This document shows positions 8,409 to 15,654 of a stretch of DNA of 64,000 bases, in pieces. The notes below the pieces were generated by a model. That model was given only the letters and a program-made list of their open reading frames with translations. It was not told the DNA's origin and ran no database searches. Source of the stretch: 13-2-20CM-68-14 sp046733295 (GTDB taxonomy: Bacteria > Actinomycetota > Thermoleophilia > Gaiellales > Gaiellaceae); assembly GCA_046733295.1 (NCBI GenBank), contig JBKPOY010000038.1, forward strand, positions 12,127 through 76,126, given 5' to 3'. The position numbers were made by a program, and so were the translations under genes. Positions within the stretch are counted from its first letter, which is position 1. The number at the start of each line of letters is the position of its first letter.

Positions 8409-9016
8409 CAGGCGCTCGGCGCTGCGTTCGCCGCGGCCTGAGCGACCGTATCTGCGTCGATGTACCCGTTGATCCGCACGTAGAGCTCCTGCGGCCGGCG
8501 GAAGACGAGAACGGCGGGGGCGTCGAGCAGCCGGTTTCCGGCATCGGCGCTCGAGCCGATCAGCGTCGAGAGCGCCAGGACGTCGTCATTGCTGTCCGCG
8601 CTGATTCGAACGAACCCGGCTCCGACCCGGTTCGCACCCGCCTTCGCCTCCTCGTACGCGAGCTCGTCGACCGAGGCGCCGGGGACGACGAGCGAGACGA
8701 CCACGACGGAGTTGCGTTGGAGAGCCGCCGACAGCGTGGCCGGCATGCCGTCCGTCGCCGACTGAGTCTTCGCGACCGCCGGCGGAGCGAGAGGGTGCTT
8801 CGCCTTCGCCGTCCGCACCTTCGTGCGCACCGCCTTGGCCTTCGCCTTCGTGGCGGGCCGCGGCCGCGCGGTCTTCTTGACCGGGTGCAGCGGTTTGATC
8901 ACCTTCGGAGTCGCGCTCGACGCAGATTGACCCCGTCCGAGGAAGAGGAAGCCGACGACGAGCAGCAGGGCGCCGCCCAGACCGACGGCAGCGTAAATTC
9001 GGTACCGCGGATTCAC
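8408..9016 (-). CDS. Membrane-anchored thioredoxin-fold-like protein
   Basis: The product has 202 residues. It has a single N-terminal membrane helix (about 8-26) and a basic Lys/Ala/Arg/Pro linker (about 35-75). A C-terminal domain (about 95-200) reads like a thioredoxin fold: a VVVVSLVVPGASVDE strand-helix, a central NDDVLALSTLIG helix, and a proline-led beta hairpin (DAPAVLVFRRPQELYVRING) followed by a final helix. The CxxC site of real thioredoxins is missing, so it is not a redox enzyme of the classical kind. It starts with GTG at 9016 behind GAGGGAAG. The fold assignment is by eye. Position beside the pilin genes suggests a pilus-associated role. Confidence 0.6.
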   Translation of the reverse strand: MNPRYRIYAAVGLGGALLLVVGFLFLGRGQSASSATPKVIKPLHPVKKTARPRPATKAKAKAVRTKVRTAKAKHPLAPPAVAKTQSATDGMPATLSAALQRNSVVVVSLVVPGASVDELAYEEAKAGANRVGAGFVRISADSNDDVLALSTLIGSSADAGNRLLDAPAVLVFRRPQELYVRINGYIDADTVAQAAANAAPSA

Positions 9017-9023
9017 CTTCCCT

Positions 9024-9051
9024 CTATCGGCACGGACGCCGGATCCCTTTA
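9024..9051 (-). promoter_or_regulatory. Sigma-28-type promoter for the thioredoxin-like/small-protein unit
   Basis: On the minus strand TAAAGGGA (9051-9044), a 12-base spacer and GCCGATAG (9031-9024) give the best match in the window to the FliA/WhiG consensus, including a full TAAA. The GTG start is 8 bases after the -10 element, so the leader would be minimal. Confidence 0.7.
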
Positions 9052-9064
9052 CGCGCGCGTGAAC

Positions 9065-9093
9065 AAAAAAGGGCGCGGTTTCCCGCGCCCTTT
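9065..9093 (-). terminator. Intrinsic terminator of the first pilin gene
   Basis: GGGCGCGG (9071-9078) and CCGCGCCC (9083-9090) form an 8-bp stem, extended by three A-T pairs, around a 4-base loop. On the minus strand it is followed by six T (9070-9065). It sits 21 bases beyond the pilin stop and separates it from the next minus-strand unit. Confidence 0.85.
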
Positions 9094-9113
9094 CGCAAGG
9101 ATCGGCTCTCCGC

Positions 9114-9497
9114 TTAGCAGGTGCCGGACTTGATGTCGCCCGACGGGCCGGTCTTGTGGTACCGGACGTTGGACGGGGGGTTCGTGTTGACGATGCAGTA
9201 GCCGCCGGCGGTCGCGACCGAGATCTTGATGTTCTTGATCCCGGCGTCGTACGACTGCTGGAGCTTCGTCAGCGTCACGCCGGCGTAGCCCGTGGCGTGG
9301 TCGGCGTTGAACGCCTCCATGCCCGGCACGGCTGCGCGGACGTTCGCCTGCGCGGCCGAGTTCTGCGCGCGGCTGCGGAAGCTGAGGTACGACGGAATCG
9401 CAATCGCAAGCAGGATTCCGAGGATGATGATGACGACGAGGAGCTCGATCAGGGTGAAGCCCTTCTCGTCGGTGGCAACAGGGTGCCGCAAGCTCAT
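9114..9497 (-). CDS. pilA: Major type IV pilin, copy 1
   Basis: The product is 127 residues. The leader MSLRHPVATDEKG is followed by the mature N-terminus FTLIELLVVIIILGILLAIAI, a textbook type IVa signature with Phe+1 and Glu+5. The globular part has two cysteines (YCIV and the C-terminal GTC), which probably form the C-terminal disulfide loop. It is nearly identical to copy 2 over the mature protein, with only a few conservative changes; the leaders differ. The gene has its own promoter and terminator, as expected for an abundant fibre subunit. The ATG has GGGAGC upstream. Confidence 0.95.
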   Translation of the reverse strand: MSLRHPVATDEKGFTLIELLVVIIILGILLAIAIPSYLSFRSRAQNSAAQANVRAAVPGMEAFNADHATGYAGVTLTKLQQSYDAGIKNIKISVATAGGYCIVNTNPPSNVRYHKTGPSGDIKSGTC

Positions 9498-9542
9498 GTA
9501 GTGCTCCCTTCGGGGTGTGGTTACAGCGGTGGCTACGCCGCT

Positions 9543-9570
9543 GTATCGGCACGCCGTGGGTGACCCACTA
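9543..9570 (-). promoter_or_regulatory. Sigma-28-type promoter for pilin copy 1
   Basis: On the minus strand TAGTGGGT (9570-9563), a 12-base spacer and GCCGATAC (9550-9543) precede the pilin. Directly upstream of the -35 octamer lies a C5-AT...G4 element that recurs at the same place in the copy 2 promoter. A leader of about 40 bases results. Confidence 0.6.
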
Positions 9571-9600
9571 CCCCAAGATGGGGGAGACGTTGAGGCAAGA

Positions 9601-9628
9601 AAAAGGGCGCGGTCTCCCGCGCCCTTTC
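9601..9628 (-). terminator. Intrinsic terminator of the second pilin gene
   Basis: GGGCGCGG (9606-9613) and CCGCGCCC (9618-9625) form the same 8-bp stem as the terminator of copy 1, with three more A-T pairs, then T residues on the minus strand (9605-9601). The duplicated terminator shows that the whole transcription unit was copied. Confidence 0.85.
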
Positions 9629-9650
9629 GAGAAGCAAAGCCGTTTCTGCC

Positions 9651-10046
9651 TTAGCAGGTGCCGGCCTTGATGTCGCCCGACGGGCCGGTCTTGTGGTACC
9701 GGACGTTGGACGGCGGATTCGTGTTGACGATGCAGTAACCGCCAACCGTCGCGACCGAGATCTTGATGTTCTTGATCCCGGCGTCGTACGAGGCCTGCAG
9801 CTTCGTCAGGGTCACGCCGGCGTAGCCCGTGGCGTGGTCGGCGTTGAACGCCTCCATGCCCGGCACGGCTGCGCGGACGTTCGCCTGCGCGGCCGAGTTC
9901 TGGGCCCGCTTGCGGAAGCTGAGGTACGAGGGAATCGCAATCGCGAGCAGGATTCCCAGGATGATGATCACGACGAGAAGCTCGATCAGGGTGAAACCTT
10001 CATCGCGCTTCGCGATCGCGACCTTCTTTTGAAGCCTTGCGAGCAT
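9651..10046 (-). CDS. pilA: Major type IV pilin, copy 2
   Basis: The product is 131 residues. A longer, more basic leader (MLARLQKKVAIAKRDEG) precedes the same mature protein FTLIELLVVIIILGILLAIAI. The body differs from copy 1 at only a few positions (for example S/K after SFR, Q/A in the LTKLQ helix, A/V before GGYC). It has an excellent ribosome-binding site (AAGGAGG, 10060-10054), stronger than that of copy 1, so it may be the main fibre subunit. Both copies have the C-terminal cysteine pair. Confidence 0.95.
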   Translation of the reverse strand: MLARLQKKVAIAKRDEGFTLIELLVVIIILGILLAIAIPSYLSFRKRAQNSAAQANVRAAVPGMEAFNADHATGYAGVTLTKLQASYDAGIKNIKISVATVGGYCIVNTNPPSNVRYHKTGPSGDIKAGTC

Positions 10047-10089
10047 ACGGTGTCCTCCTTGCAGGATGCGTCGGGGTGGCTCGCAGTGC

Positions 10090-10118
10090 TTATCGGTCGC
10101 GACGAGTCCCCCCGGATA
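10090..10118 (-). promoter_or_regulatory. Sigma-28-type promoter for pilin copy 2 (weaker match)
   Basis: On the minus strand TATCCGGG (10118-10111), a 13-base spacer and ACCGATAA (10097-10090) resemble the other pilus promoters, with one mismatch in the GCCGATA core. The upstream C5-ATTCC-G5 palindromic element (around 10118-10132) matches the copy 1 promoter in sequence and position. Confidence 0.45.
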
Positions 10119-10170
10119 CCCCCGGAATGGGGGAGATCGAGCCGACGCGAACGCACTGCTTTCGCGGGGT

Positions 10171-10197
10171 TAAGAAACGCCCGAGCGCTGCCGATAG
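10171..10197 (+). promoter_or_regulatory. Sigma-28-type promoter upstream of pilT-pilM-pilN-pilO
   Basis: TAAGAAAC (10171-10178), an 11-base spacer and GCCGATAG (10190-10197) precede the second pilT. The predicted start site is near 10204, only a few bases before the ATG at 10210, and no ribosome-binding site is visible. This would be a near-leaderless message for the five-gene unit. Confidence 0.6.
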
Positions 10198-10209
10198 CTC
10201 GCTCGAGTG

Positions 10210-11367
10210 ATGCCGGAGACGCCTCTCTCAATCGACGCTCTGCTCGAGCGCATGGTCGCGCTTGGCGCGTCCGACCTTCACATCACGGTCGGCTCGCCAC
10301 CGGTCGCGCGCGTGAACGGAGCGCTCCAGCCCCTCGAGGGGCTGGAGCCGCTCGCGCCCGATCAGACGCACCAGATCCTCTACCGGATCCTCTCGACCGA
10401 GCAGCAGAAGCAGCTGGAGATCAAGCGTCAAATCGACATGGCGCACTCGATTCCCGGCCTCGCTCGCTTTCGCGTCAACGTCTACTTCCAGCGCGAGACG
10501 CTCGGCGCCGCCTTCCGGCTGATCCCGGCCGAGATCAAGACGCTCGAGGAGCTCGGGATTCCGACGAGCCTGCACGGCCTCACGGAGAGGCCGCGCGGCC
10601 TCGTGCTCGTGACCGGCCCGACCGGCTCGGGCAAGTCGACCACGCTGGCGGCCCTGATCGACGAGATCAACCGCAAGCGCCCCGAGCACATCCTCACGAT
10701 CGAGGACCCGGTCGAGTTCGTTCACCGCCACAAGAAGTGCATCGTCAACCAGCGCGAGATCGGCCCCGACACGCCGACGTTCGCGGAGGGCCTCCGGGCT
10801 GCGCTGCGCCAGGACCCCGACGTGATCCTCCTCGGCGAGATGCGCGACCTCGAGACGATCGGGACGGCGATCACGGCCGCCGAGACGGGGCACCTCGTCT
10901 TCGCAACCCTGCACACGCAGAGCGCGCCGAGCACCGTCGACCGGATCATCGACGCGTTCCCGGGAGCGCAGCAGGAACAGATCCGCGTGCAGCTCGCTGC
11001 GACGCTTGAAGGGATCGTCACCCAGGCCCTGCTTCGCACGGCCGACGGAACGGGCCGCGTCGCAGCCCTCGAGATCCTTTATCCGGACGACGCCGTCCGG
11101 AACCTCATCCGCCAGGGCAAGGTCGAGCAGATCTACTCGGTCATGCAAACCGGGACCGGCAAGGGCATGCAGACGATGGAGCAGGCGCTTGCAGACCTGA
11201 CGCTGCGGCGCATCATCACGCTCGAGACCGCCCTCAGCCGCTCCAGCAAGCCCGAGCAGCTGTTCGGGTTGCTCGAGCGGGCCGGCTTCGATGTCGGCGA
11301 CGCCGCTGCGGGGCTCACGGTGGAGCCGCCGCCGCTCGCCGGAGCACTAAGGGTCGCGGGGAGCTAG
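10210..11367 (+). CDS. pilT: Type IV pilus retraction ATPase PilT
   Basis: The product has 385 residues. An N-terminal PAS-like domain (ASDLHITVGSPPVARVNG) is followed by the RecA-like motor. Walker A GPTGSGKST begins at about residue 136. The Asp box, Walker B region PDVILLGEMRD and histidine box HLVFATLHTQSAPSTVDRI are all present, and the zinc cysteines of PilB are absent. It drives pilus retraction and twitching. The C-terminal 40 residues form an extra tail. ATG 10210 is preceded by an alternative GTG at 10207. Only two bases separate its stop from the GTG of pilM. Confidence 0.95.
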   Translation: MPETPLSIDALLERMVALGASDLHITVGSPPVARVNGALQPLEGLEPLAPDQTHQILYRILSTEQQKQLEIKRQIDMAHSIPGLARFRVNVYFQRETLGAAFRLIPAEIKTLEELGIPTSLHGLTERPRGLVLVTGPTGSGKSTTLAALIDEINRKRPEHILTIEDPVEFVHRHKKCIVNQREIGPDTPTFAEGLRAALRQDPDVILLGEMRDLETIGTAITAAETGHLVFATLHTQSAPSTVDRIIDAFPGAQQEQIRVQLAATLEGIVTQALLRTADGTGRVAALEILYPDDAVRNLIRQGKVEQIYSVMQTGTGKGMQTMEQALADLTLRRIITLETALSRSSKPEQLFGLLERAGFDVGDAAAGLTVEPPPLAGALRVAGS

Positions 11368-11369
11368 CG

Positions 11370-12764
11370 GTGGTCGACTGGAACAAGGAAGTCAAGCTCT
11401 CGGACGTCTTCGGGCGCAAGGACAAGTCCGAATCGGCCGGCGAGCAGGCACCCGAAGCGCCCGCCGAACCCGTCGAGACGCCCTCCCCGGCCGAGCCGAA
11501 GGCGCCCTTTTGGAAGCGCGAGATCTCGCTCGGCGGCGGCAAGCCGAAGGCGGAGCGAAAGGCGAAGGAGCCCAAGCAGAAGCAGCCGAAGGCGGAGGAG
11601 AAGAAGAAGAAGGACGGCACGCCGTTCTACAAGCGTGAGCTCTCCTTCGGGTCGAAGGGCTCCTCGTCGAAGAAGCAGCTCAAGAGCGGCGCGAGCGGCC
11701 GGACGAAGAAGCTCGTCGGGCTGAAGCTCGGCGGCTCGCAGCTCGCGGCCGCGCGCGTCAACAACAACGGCGTGCCGGAGCTCGTGCAGCTCGCGCGGAC
11801 GGATCTCGAGCCCGGGATCATCGTCGGCGGCGAGCTCCGCGATCCGGACCTGCTCGCCGAGTCGTTGAAGGAATTCTTCAGGGCGCACAAGCTGCCGCGC
11901 CAAGGTGTGCGGCTCGGCATTGCGAACAACCGGATCGGCGTCCGGATCTTCGACATCGCGGGGATCGAGGACGCCAATCAGCTCGAGAACGCAATCCGAT
12001 TCCGCGCGCAGGAGGCACTGCCGATCCCGATCGAGGAGGCGGTGCTCGACTACCACGTCCTCGACGAGCGGACGGACGAGGAAGGCCAGCCGCTGCGCCG
12101 CGTTCTGCTCGTCGTCGCGTACCGCGACCTCGTCGACCGCTACATCTCGGCCTGCAAGAAGGCCGGCATCAAGCTCGCGGGGATCGATCTCGAGGCCTTC
12201 GCGCTGCTGCGCGCGCTTGCGGAGCCGCCGGAGTTCGACGCGCCGCCCTCGAACGCGGCGCTCGTCGTGGTCTCGATCGGGCACGAGCGTTCGACCTTCG
12301 CCGTTTCAGACGGCCGGGTCTGCGAGTTCACCCGCGTGCTCGACTGGGGCGGCGCGACGCTGAACGTTGCGGTCGCGCGGGCCCTGGAGCTCGCTCCCTC
12401 GGAGGCGGAGCCTTTCAAGCGCATGCTTTCGCTCTCGCACGACGACACGCCCGAGGGGCTGACGCAGGAACAGGCGGCCGCGGCTCGGGAGGCGCTTCGC
12501 AAGCAGCTCCAAGCGTTCGCGCGCGAGCTCGTCTCCTCGCTTCAGTTCTACCAGAACCAACCGGGGTCTCTCGGCATTGGCGAGATCGTGATCACAGGCG
12601 GTACCGCGCACCTGCACGGGCTCGCCGAGGAGCTCCACAAGCTGATCGGCGTTCGAGTGCGCGTCGGCGACCCGCTGGCCCGCGTCAAGCTCGGCAAGCG
12701 TGTCGGCGAGGCCGAGCAGGTCGGCTCGCTGGCCGTGGCGATCGGCCTGGGGATCGAGGACTAG
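11370..12764 (+). CDS. pilM: Pilus assembly ATPase-fold protein PilM with charged N-terminal extension
   Basis: The product has 464 residues, about 110 longer than typical PilM. Residues about 120-464 are the actin-like (FtsA-type) PilM fold: KLVGLKLGGSQLAAARV at the start, the ENAIRFRAQEALPIPIEE block, a second phosphate loop region VVSIGHERSTFAV, and IVITGGTAHLHGL near the end. PilM sits in the cytoplasm, binds the PilN tail and links ATPases to the membrane platform. Residues 1-115 are Lys/Glu/Pro-rich and carry three similar short motifs (WNKEVKLS, FWKREISL, FYKRELSF). The GTG start is 2 bases after pilT and the stop abuts pilN. Confidence 0.92.
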   Translation: MVDWNKEVKLSDVFGRKDKSESAGEQAPEAPAEPVETPSPAEPKAPFWKREISLGGGKPKAERKAKEPKQKQPKAEEKKKKDGTPFYKRELSFGSKGSSSKKQLKSGASGRTKKLVGLKLGGSQLAAARVNNNGVPELVQLARTDLEPGIIVGGELRDPDLLAESLKEFFRAHKLPRQGVRLGIANNRIGVRIFDIAGIEDANQLENAIRFRAQEALPIPIEEAVLDYHVLDERTDEEGQPLRRVLLVVAYRDLVDRYISACKKAGIKLAGIDLEAFALLRALAEPPEFDAPPSNAALVVVSIGHERSTFAVSDGRVCEFTRVLDWGGATLNVAVARALELAPSEAEPFKRMLSLSHDDTPEGLTQEQAAAAREALRKQLQAFARELVSSLQFYQNQPGSLGIGEIVITGGTAHLHGLAEELHKLIGVRVRVGDPLARVKLGKRVGEAEQVGSLAVAIGLGIED

Positions 12765-13448
12765 ATGCGTGCGATCAACCTTCTGCCGAGGGACGACAAG
12801 CGCCGTTCCGGGGGGCCGAAGCCGCCGAACGCGGTGATCCTGACCGCCGTCATCGGCACGGTCGTCGTCACGGCCCTTCTGTGCGGCCTCTTCCTGGTGG
12901 CGCACGGCAAGGTCACGCACAAACAGGCCGAGCTCGAAGGGCTGCAGCACGAGCTGACGGCGATTCCGAAGCCGGCTCAGGACCAGGTCGCCCGCTCCGA
13001 CGCGCTCGTCGCCGACAAGCAGGGCCGGATCACGGCTTTGAACGCGGCGCTCGCCCGGCGCGTCGCCTGGGACCGTGTGCTGCGCGAGTTCGCGATGGTT
13101 CTTCCCGATGATGTCTGGCTGATCCGGCTGTCCGGCCAGCCGCCGACGCTGTCGACGTCGCTGACCGGCCCCGCGCCGGCGAGCTCGAGCAGCGCGACCG
13201 CGGCAGCCGCGGCGGCAGCGGGAACGCAGGCGCCCCCGGGGGCGGCCACGGACACGTCCGTGATGTTCCAGGTCGAGGGCTACACGTACTCACACAGCGG
13301 TGTGGCGCGACTGCTCACCCGGATGCAGGTGATCCCGGACTTCGAGCACGTGCAGTTGCTGACGAGCGAGGCCGGCGAGCGGGGCGGCCGCAAGGTCGTC
13401 CACTTCAAGGTCGGTGCCGACGTGCGCCAGCCGGGAGGCACGTCGTGA
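12765..13448 (+). CDS. pilN: Pilus platform protein PilN
   Basis: The product has 227 residues. The short cytoplasmic N-terminus MRAINLLPRD is the conserved PilM-binding INLLP motif. A membrane helix (about 25-47) is followed by a coiled coil and an alpha/beta domain. A Ser/Ala-rich linker (about 140-165) splits the extracytoplasmic domain. PilN pairs with PilO to connect PilM/PilC to the exterior. Its ATG immediately follows the pilM stop and its TGA overlaps the GTG of pilO by 4 bases. Confidence 0.9.
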   Translation: MRAINLLPRDDKRRSGGPKPPNAVILTAVIGTVVVTALLCGLFLVAHGKVTHKQAELEGLQHELTAIPKPAQDQVARSDALVADKQGRITALNAALARRVAWDRVLREFAMVLPDDVWLIRLSGQPPTLSTSLTGPAPASSSSATAAAAAAAGTQAPPGAATDTSVMFQVEGYTYSHSGVARLLTRMQVIPDFEHVQLLTSEAGERGGRKVVHFKVGADVRQPGGTS

Positions 13449-14143
13449 GGAAGAAGACGCCCCAGTCCGTCTGGATCGCCGCCGTCGTGGGCGGGCTTCT
13501 CCTCATGATCGTGCTCGGGTTCTTCGTGATCGTGTCGCCGCAGCGCGGCAAGGCGTCGGATCTGAAGGATCAGATCGCCGACGTCCAGCAGCAGATCGAC
13601 GACGCCCATGCGCTCGTGGCAAAAGCCAAGAACGCGCAGAAGGTCAAGGTCGCGGATCTCTTCAAGCTGACGAAGGCGATGCCGGACAACCCCGACGAGG
13701 CCGGCGTCCTGCTCGACATCAACGATGTCGCGCGCGTCAGCGGTGTCGAGTTCAACTCGATCAATGTCGACGCGTCCGTGACCCTCTCCACGTATCAGGT
13801 GATTCCGCTGCGGCTCGAGTTCGACGGGAACTACTACGCGCTCACGGATTTCCTCTTCCGCCTGCGGAACCTCGTGGACGTCCACCGCGGCGCACTCGAC
13901 GCCAGCGGTCGCCTCTTCGCCGTCGACAACCTCGCGCTCGACGAGAGCACGCGCCAGTTCCCGCGTATCCGCGCGCAGATCAAGATCGACGCGTTCGTCT
14001 ACGGAACCGGGACTCCGGCTGACGTTGCGCCCGCGCAGAGCTCGACCGCGGCCACCGGTTCGGCCACCGCGGCGACACCGCCGCCCGCGGCGGCGCCGCC
14101 GGCGCCCAGCACCGGGGCAGCGGCCGCAGGAGGGACGCCGTAA
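13445..14143 (+). CDS. pilO: Pilus platform protein PilO
   Basis: The product has 232 residues. One N-terminal membrane helix (about 10-30) is followed by a coiled coil (about 38-65) and the ferredoxin-like PilO domain, with the TYQVIPLRLEFDGNYYALTDF and LFAVDNLALDE strands typical of the family. The last 35 residues are Ala/Pro/Thr-rich. It forms heterodimers with PilN. Start GTG 13445 overlaps pilN; the TAA overlaps the ATG of the next gene (TAATG). Confidence 0.88.
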   Translation: MRKKTPQSVWIAAVVGGLLLMIVLGFFVIVSPQRGKASDLKDQIADVQQQIDDAHALVAKAKNAQKVKVADLFKLTKAMPDNPDEAGVLLDINDVARVSGVEFNSINVDASVTLSTYQVIPLRLEFDGNYYALTDFLFRLRNLVDVHRGALDASGRLFAVDNLALDESTRQFPRIRAQIKIDAFVYGTGTPADVAPAQSSTAATGSATAATPPPAAAPPAPSTGAAAAGGTP

Positions 14144-14937
14144 TGGCCAAGAAGGTCGACCCGGTCAAGGCGAAGGCGGCGCGACAGAAGAAGATCGCGA
14201 TCGTCGGCGGCGTGCTGCTGCTCGGCCTGTTGGCCTTCCAGCTGCCGCGGACGATGAAGCTGCTCAACAACCCCGGCAACGTGACGACGAGCGCCGCCAC
14301 GACCACGAGCACCACGACGCCGGGCTCGACTCCGCTCGCGCCGCCGACGCTCGAGGGCGGCTCTGCCGCGACGTCGCCCTCGAGCCCGAGCGGATCCGGC
14401 GGCTCGTCCGTCGCGACCTCCGACGACGGCGTTCAAGATCCGAGCAATCCGCTTCCGGCGAGCTCGGGCCAGCTGATCTCGTTCAATCGGTTCAAGAGCA
14501 AGGACCCGTTCAATCAGCAGATCACCGACTGCGGCACGGGCGCGTGCGCCTCGAGCCCCGCCGGTGCGGGTTCGGGCGCGAGCACGGGGTCCGGCGCTGC
14601 GACCACTGCTTCCGGCGGCACGGGCGGCGGCACCGGCACCGCTACCGCCGGCGTGACACCGACGGGTGCGACGGCCGGAGCGGCCGCCAAGGTCACGAGC
14701 GCGACCGTCTCCGTGAACGGCAAGGTCGAGCGGGTGACGGTCGGCAAGAGCTTCCCCGCCGCCGACCCGGTCTTCGTCCTGCTGGCACTGACGGGCAAGC
14801 GAGCGATGATCGGCATCGCCGGCGGCTCGCTCGAGAGCGGCGCCGACGGCGTCGGGCTCGGGCTCGGCAAGACCCTGACGCTTCAGAACACCGCTGACGG
14901 CGCGAGCTACGTGCTCAGGCTCGTCCGTACGGCGTAG
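14143..14937 (+). CDS. Membrane-anchored pilus locus protein, PilP-like by position
   Basis: The product has 264 residues. A lysine-rich cytoplasmic start, one membrane helix (about 23-41), then a long Ser/Thr/Ala/Gly-rich low-complexity region surround a short conserved-looking block SGQLISFNRFKSKDPFNQQ (about 108-126). A C-terminal beta domain (about 185-264: VSVNGKVERVTVGKSFPA...YVLRLVRTA) resembles the small beta sandwich of PilP/GspC homology-region proteins. The KDPF motif also fits PilP-like proteins. It closes the pilM-N-O operon, the usual place of pilP. In a cell without secretin it may bind another partner. The assignment is inference. Confidence 0.65.
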   Translation: MAKKVDPVKAKAARQKKIAIVGGVLLLGLLAFQLPRTMKLLNNPGNVTTSAATTTSTTTPGSTPLAPPTLEGGSAATSPSSPSGSGGSSVATSDDGVQDPSNPLPASSGQLISFNRFKSKDPFNQQITDCGTGACASSPAGAGSGASTGSGAATTASGGTGGGTGTATAGVTPTGATAGAAAKVTSATVSVNGKVERVTVGKSFPAADPVFVLLALTGKRAMIGIAGGSLESGADGVGLGLGKTLTLQNTADGASYVLRLVRTA

Positions 14938-14940
14938 TTC

Positions 14941-14969
14941 GTCACGCTTCCGTAACGGTGTCCGACACC
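14941..14969. repeat. REP-like element at the 3' end of the RAYT gene
   Basis: GTAACGGTGTCCGACACC (14952-14969) is preceded by GTCACGCTTCC, which is also found at 60014 in slightly changed form. The element forms the last codons of the transposase gene on the other strand (SDTVTEA), so the palindrome is part of its coding sequence. Confidence 0.8.
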
Positions 14970-15520
14970 GCGGGTGGGGCTGACGCCACGAATTCTTCGT
15001 AGCGCGCCCGCGCCTCCTCCGGCGCCCGGCCGAAGAATCGGAGGAGCTCGTTGACGGCGAGGAACGGCGGCACGAAAGACTTGCCCGTGCTGGCGCGGTA
15101 GCTGCTCCAGCGCCAACTCTCCGGCTTCTCGCAGAGGCCGGCTCGCACCGGGTTGAGGACGACGTAGCGCGACACCTCGAGCAGGTGCGGGTCGCGCTTC
15201 AGCCGGGTCGAGAAGAAGTGTTGCCTGAAGAGGTGGTCGCGCCGCCGGTATCGCTGGTTCGTTGCCCTTGAGTAGCCGCTCAGGAGCTCTTGCATGCCCG
15301 GCGAAAGACCGCCGTCTGGAGTGCGAAGGACGAGGTGGAAATGGTTGGACATGAGGCAGTACGCGAGGCAGAGCCAGTGATGTCGATGGACGACACGATC
15401 GAGCCGCCAGCAGAAGTGCCGGCGATCCCGATCATCGAAGTAGATGTCCTGCCCGCCGTTGCCCCGAGCGGCCACGTGGTACAGCCCGCCGGGAAAGTCT
15501 TCGCGTGGGCGGCGCGCCAT
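14942..15520 (-). CDS. REP-associated tyrosine transposase (RAYT, Y1/IS200-like)
   Basis: The product has 192 residues. It carries the Y1 transposase fold marks: GLYHVAARGNGGQDIYFDD at the start, the HUH-type metal motif HFH in MSNHFHLVLRTP, a catalytic-tyrosine helix (LLSGYSRATNQRY), and the RAYT-type C-terminal block YVVLNPVRAGLCEKPESWRWSSY. RAYTs are single-copy domesticated relatives of IS200/IS605 that act on REP palindromes and do not insert as IS elements. The gene is flanked by two copies of GTAACGGTGTCCGAC, which fits this. It lies inside the pilus locus between the pilP-like and pilV-like genes and interrupts otherwise uniform gene content. Confidence 0.92.
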   Translation of the reverse strand: MARRPREDFPGGLYHVAARGNGGQDIYFDDRDRRHFCWRLDRVVHRHHWLCLAYCLMSNHFHLVLRTPDGGLSPGMQELLSGYSRATNQRYRRRDHLFRQHFFSTRLKRDPHLLEVSRYVVLNPVRAGLCEKPESWRWSSYRASTGKSFVPPFLAVNELLRFFGRAPEEARARYEEFVASAPPAVSDTVTEA

Positions 15521-15593
15521 GCCTCCACGGTAGGCCGCCGCCGCTCCCGAGACGGCCGGCGTGCGTCTTCCGGCACGAAGCTGTCACCGTCTC

Positions 15594-15614
15594 GTAACGG
15601 TGTCCGACGTGAGG
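15594..15614. repeat. REP-like element upstream of the RAYT gene
   Basis: GTAACGGTGTCCGACGTGAGG (15594-15614) is the ACGTG-ending variant of the palindromic family, paired with the ACACC-ending copy at 14952. The same two-variant pairing is seen at 8002/8086 and 59943/60025. The rest of the gap 15521-15654 shows no other feature. Confidence 0.78.
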
Positions 15615-15654
15615 CCGGGCCCGGCACGGCCCCGACCGAAGGAGCGGCGGCCCG

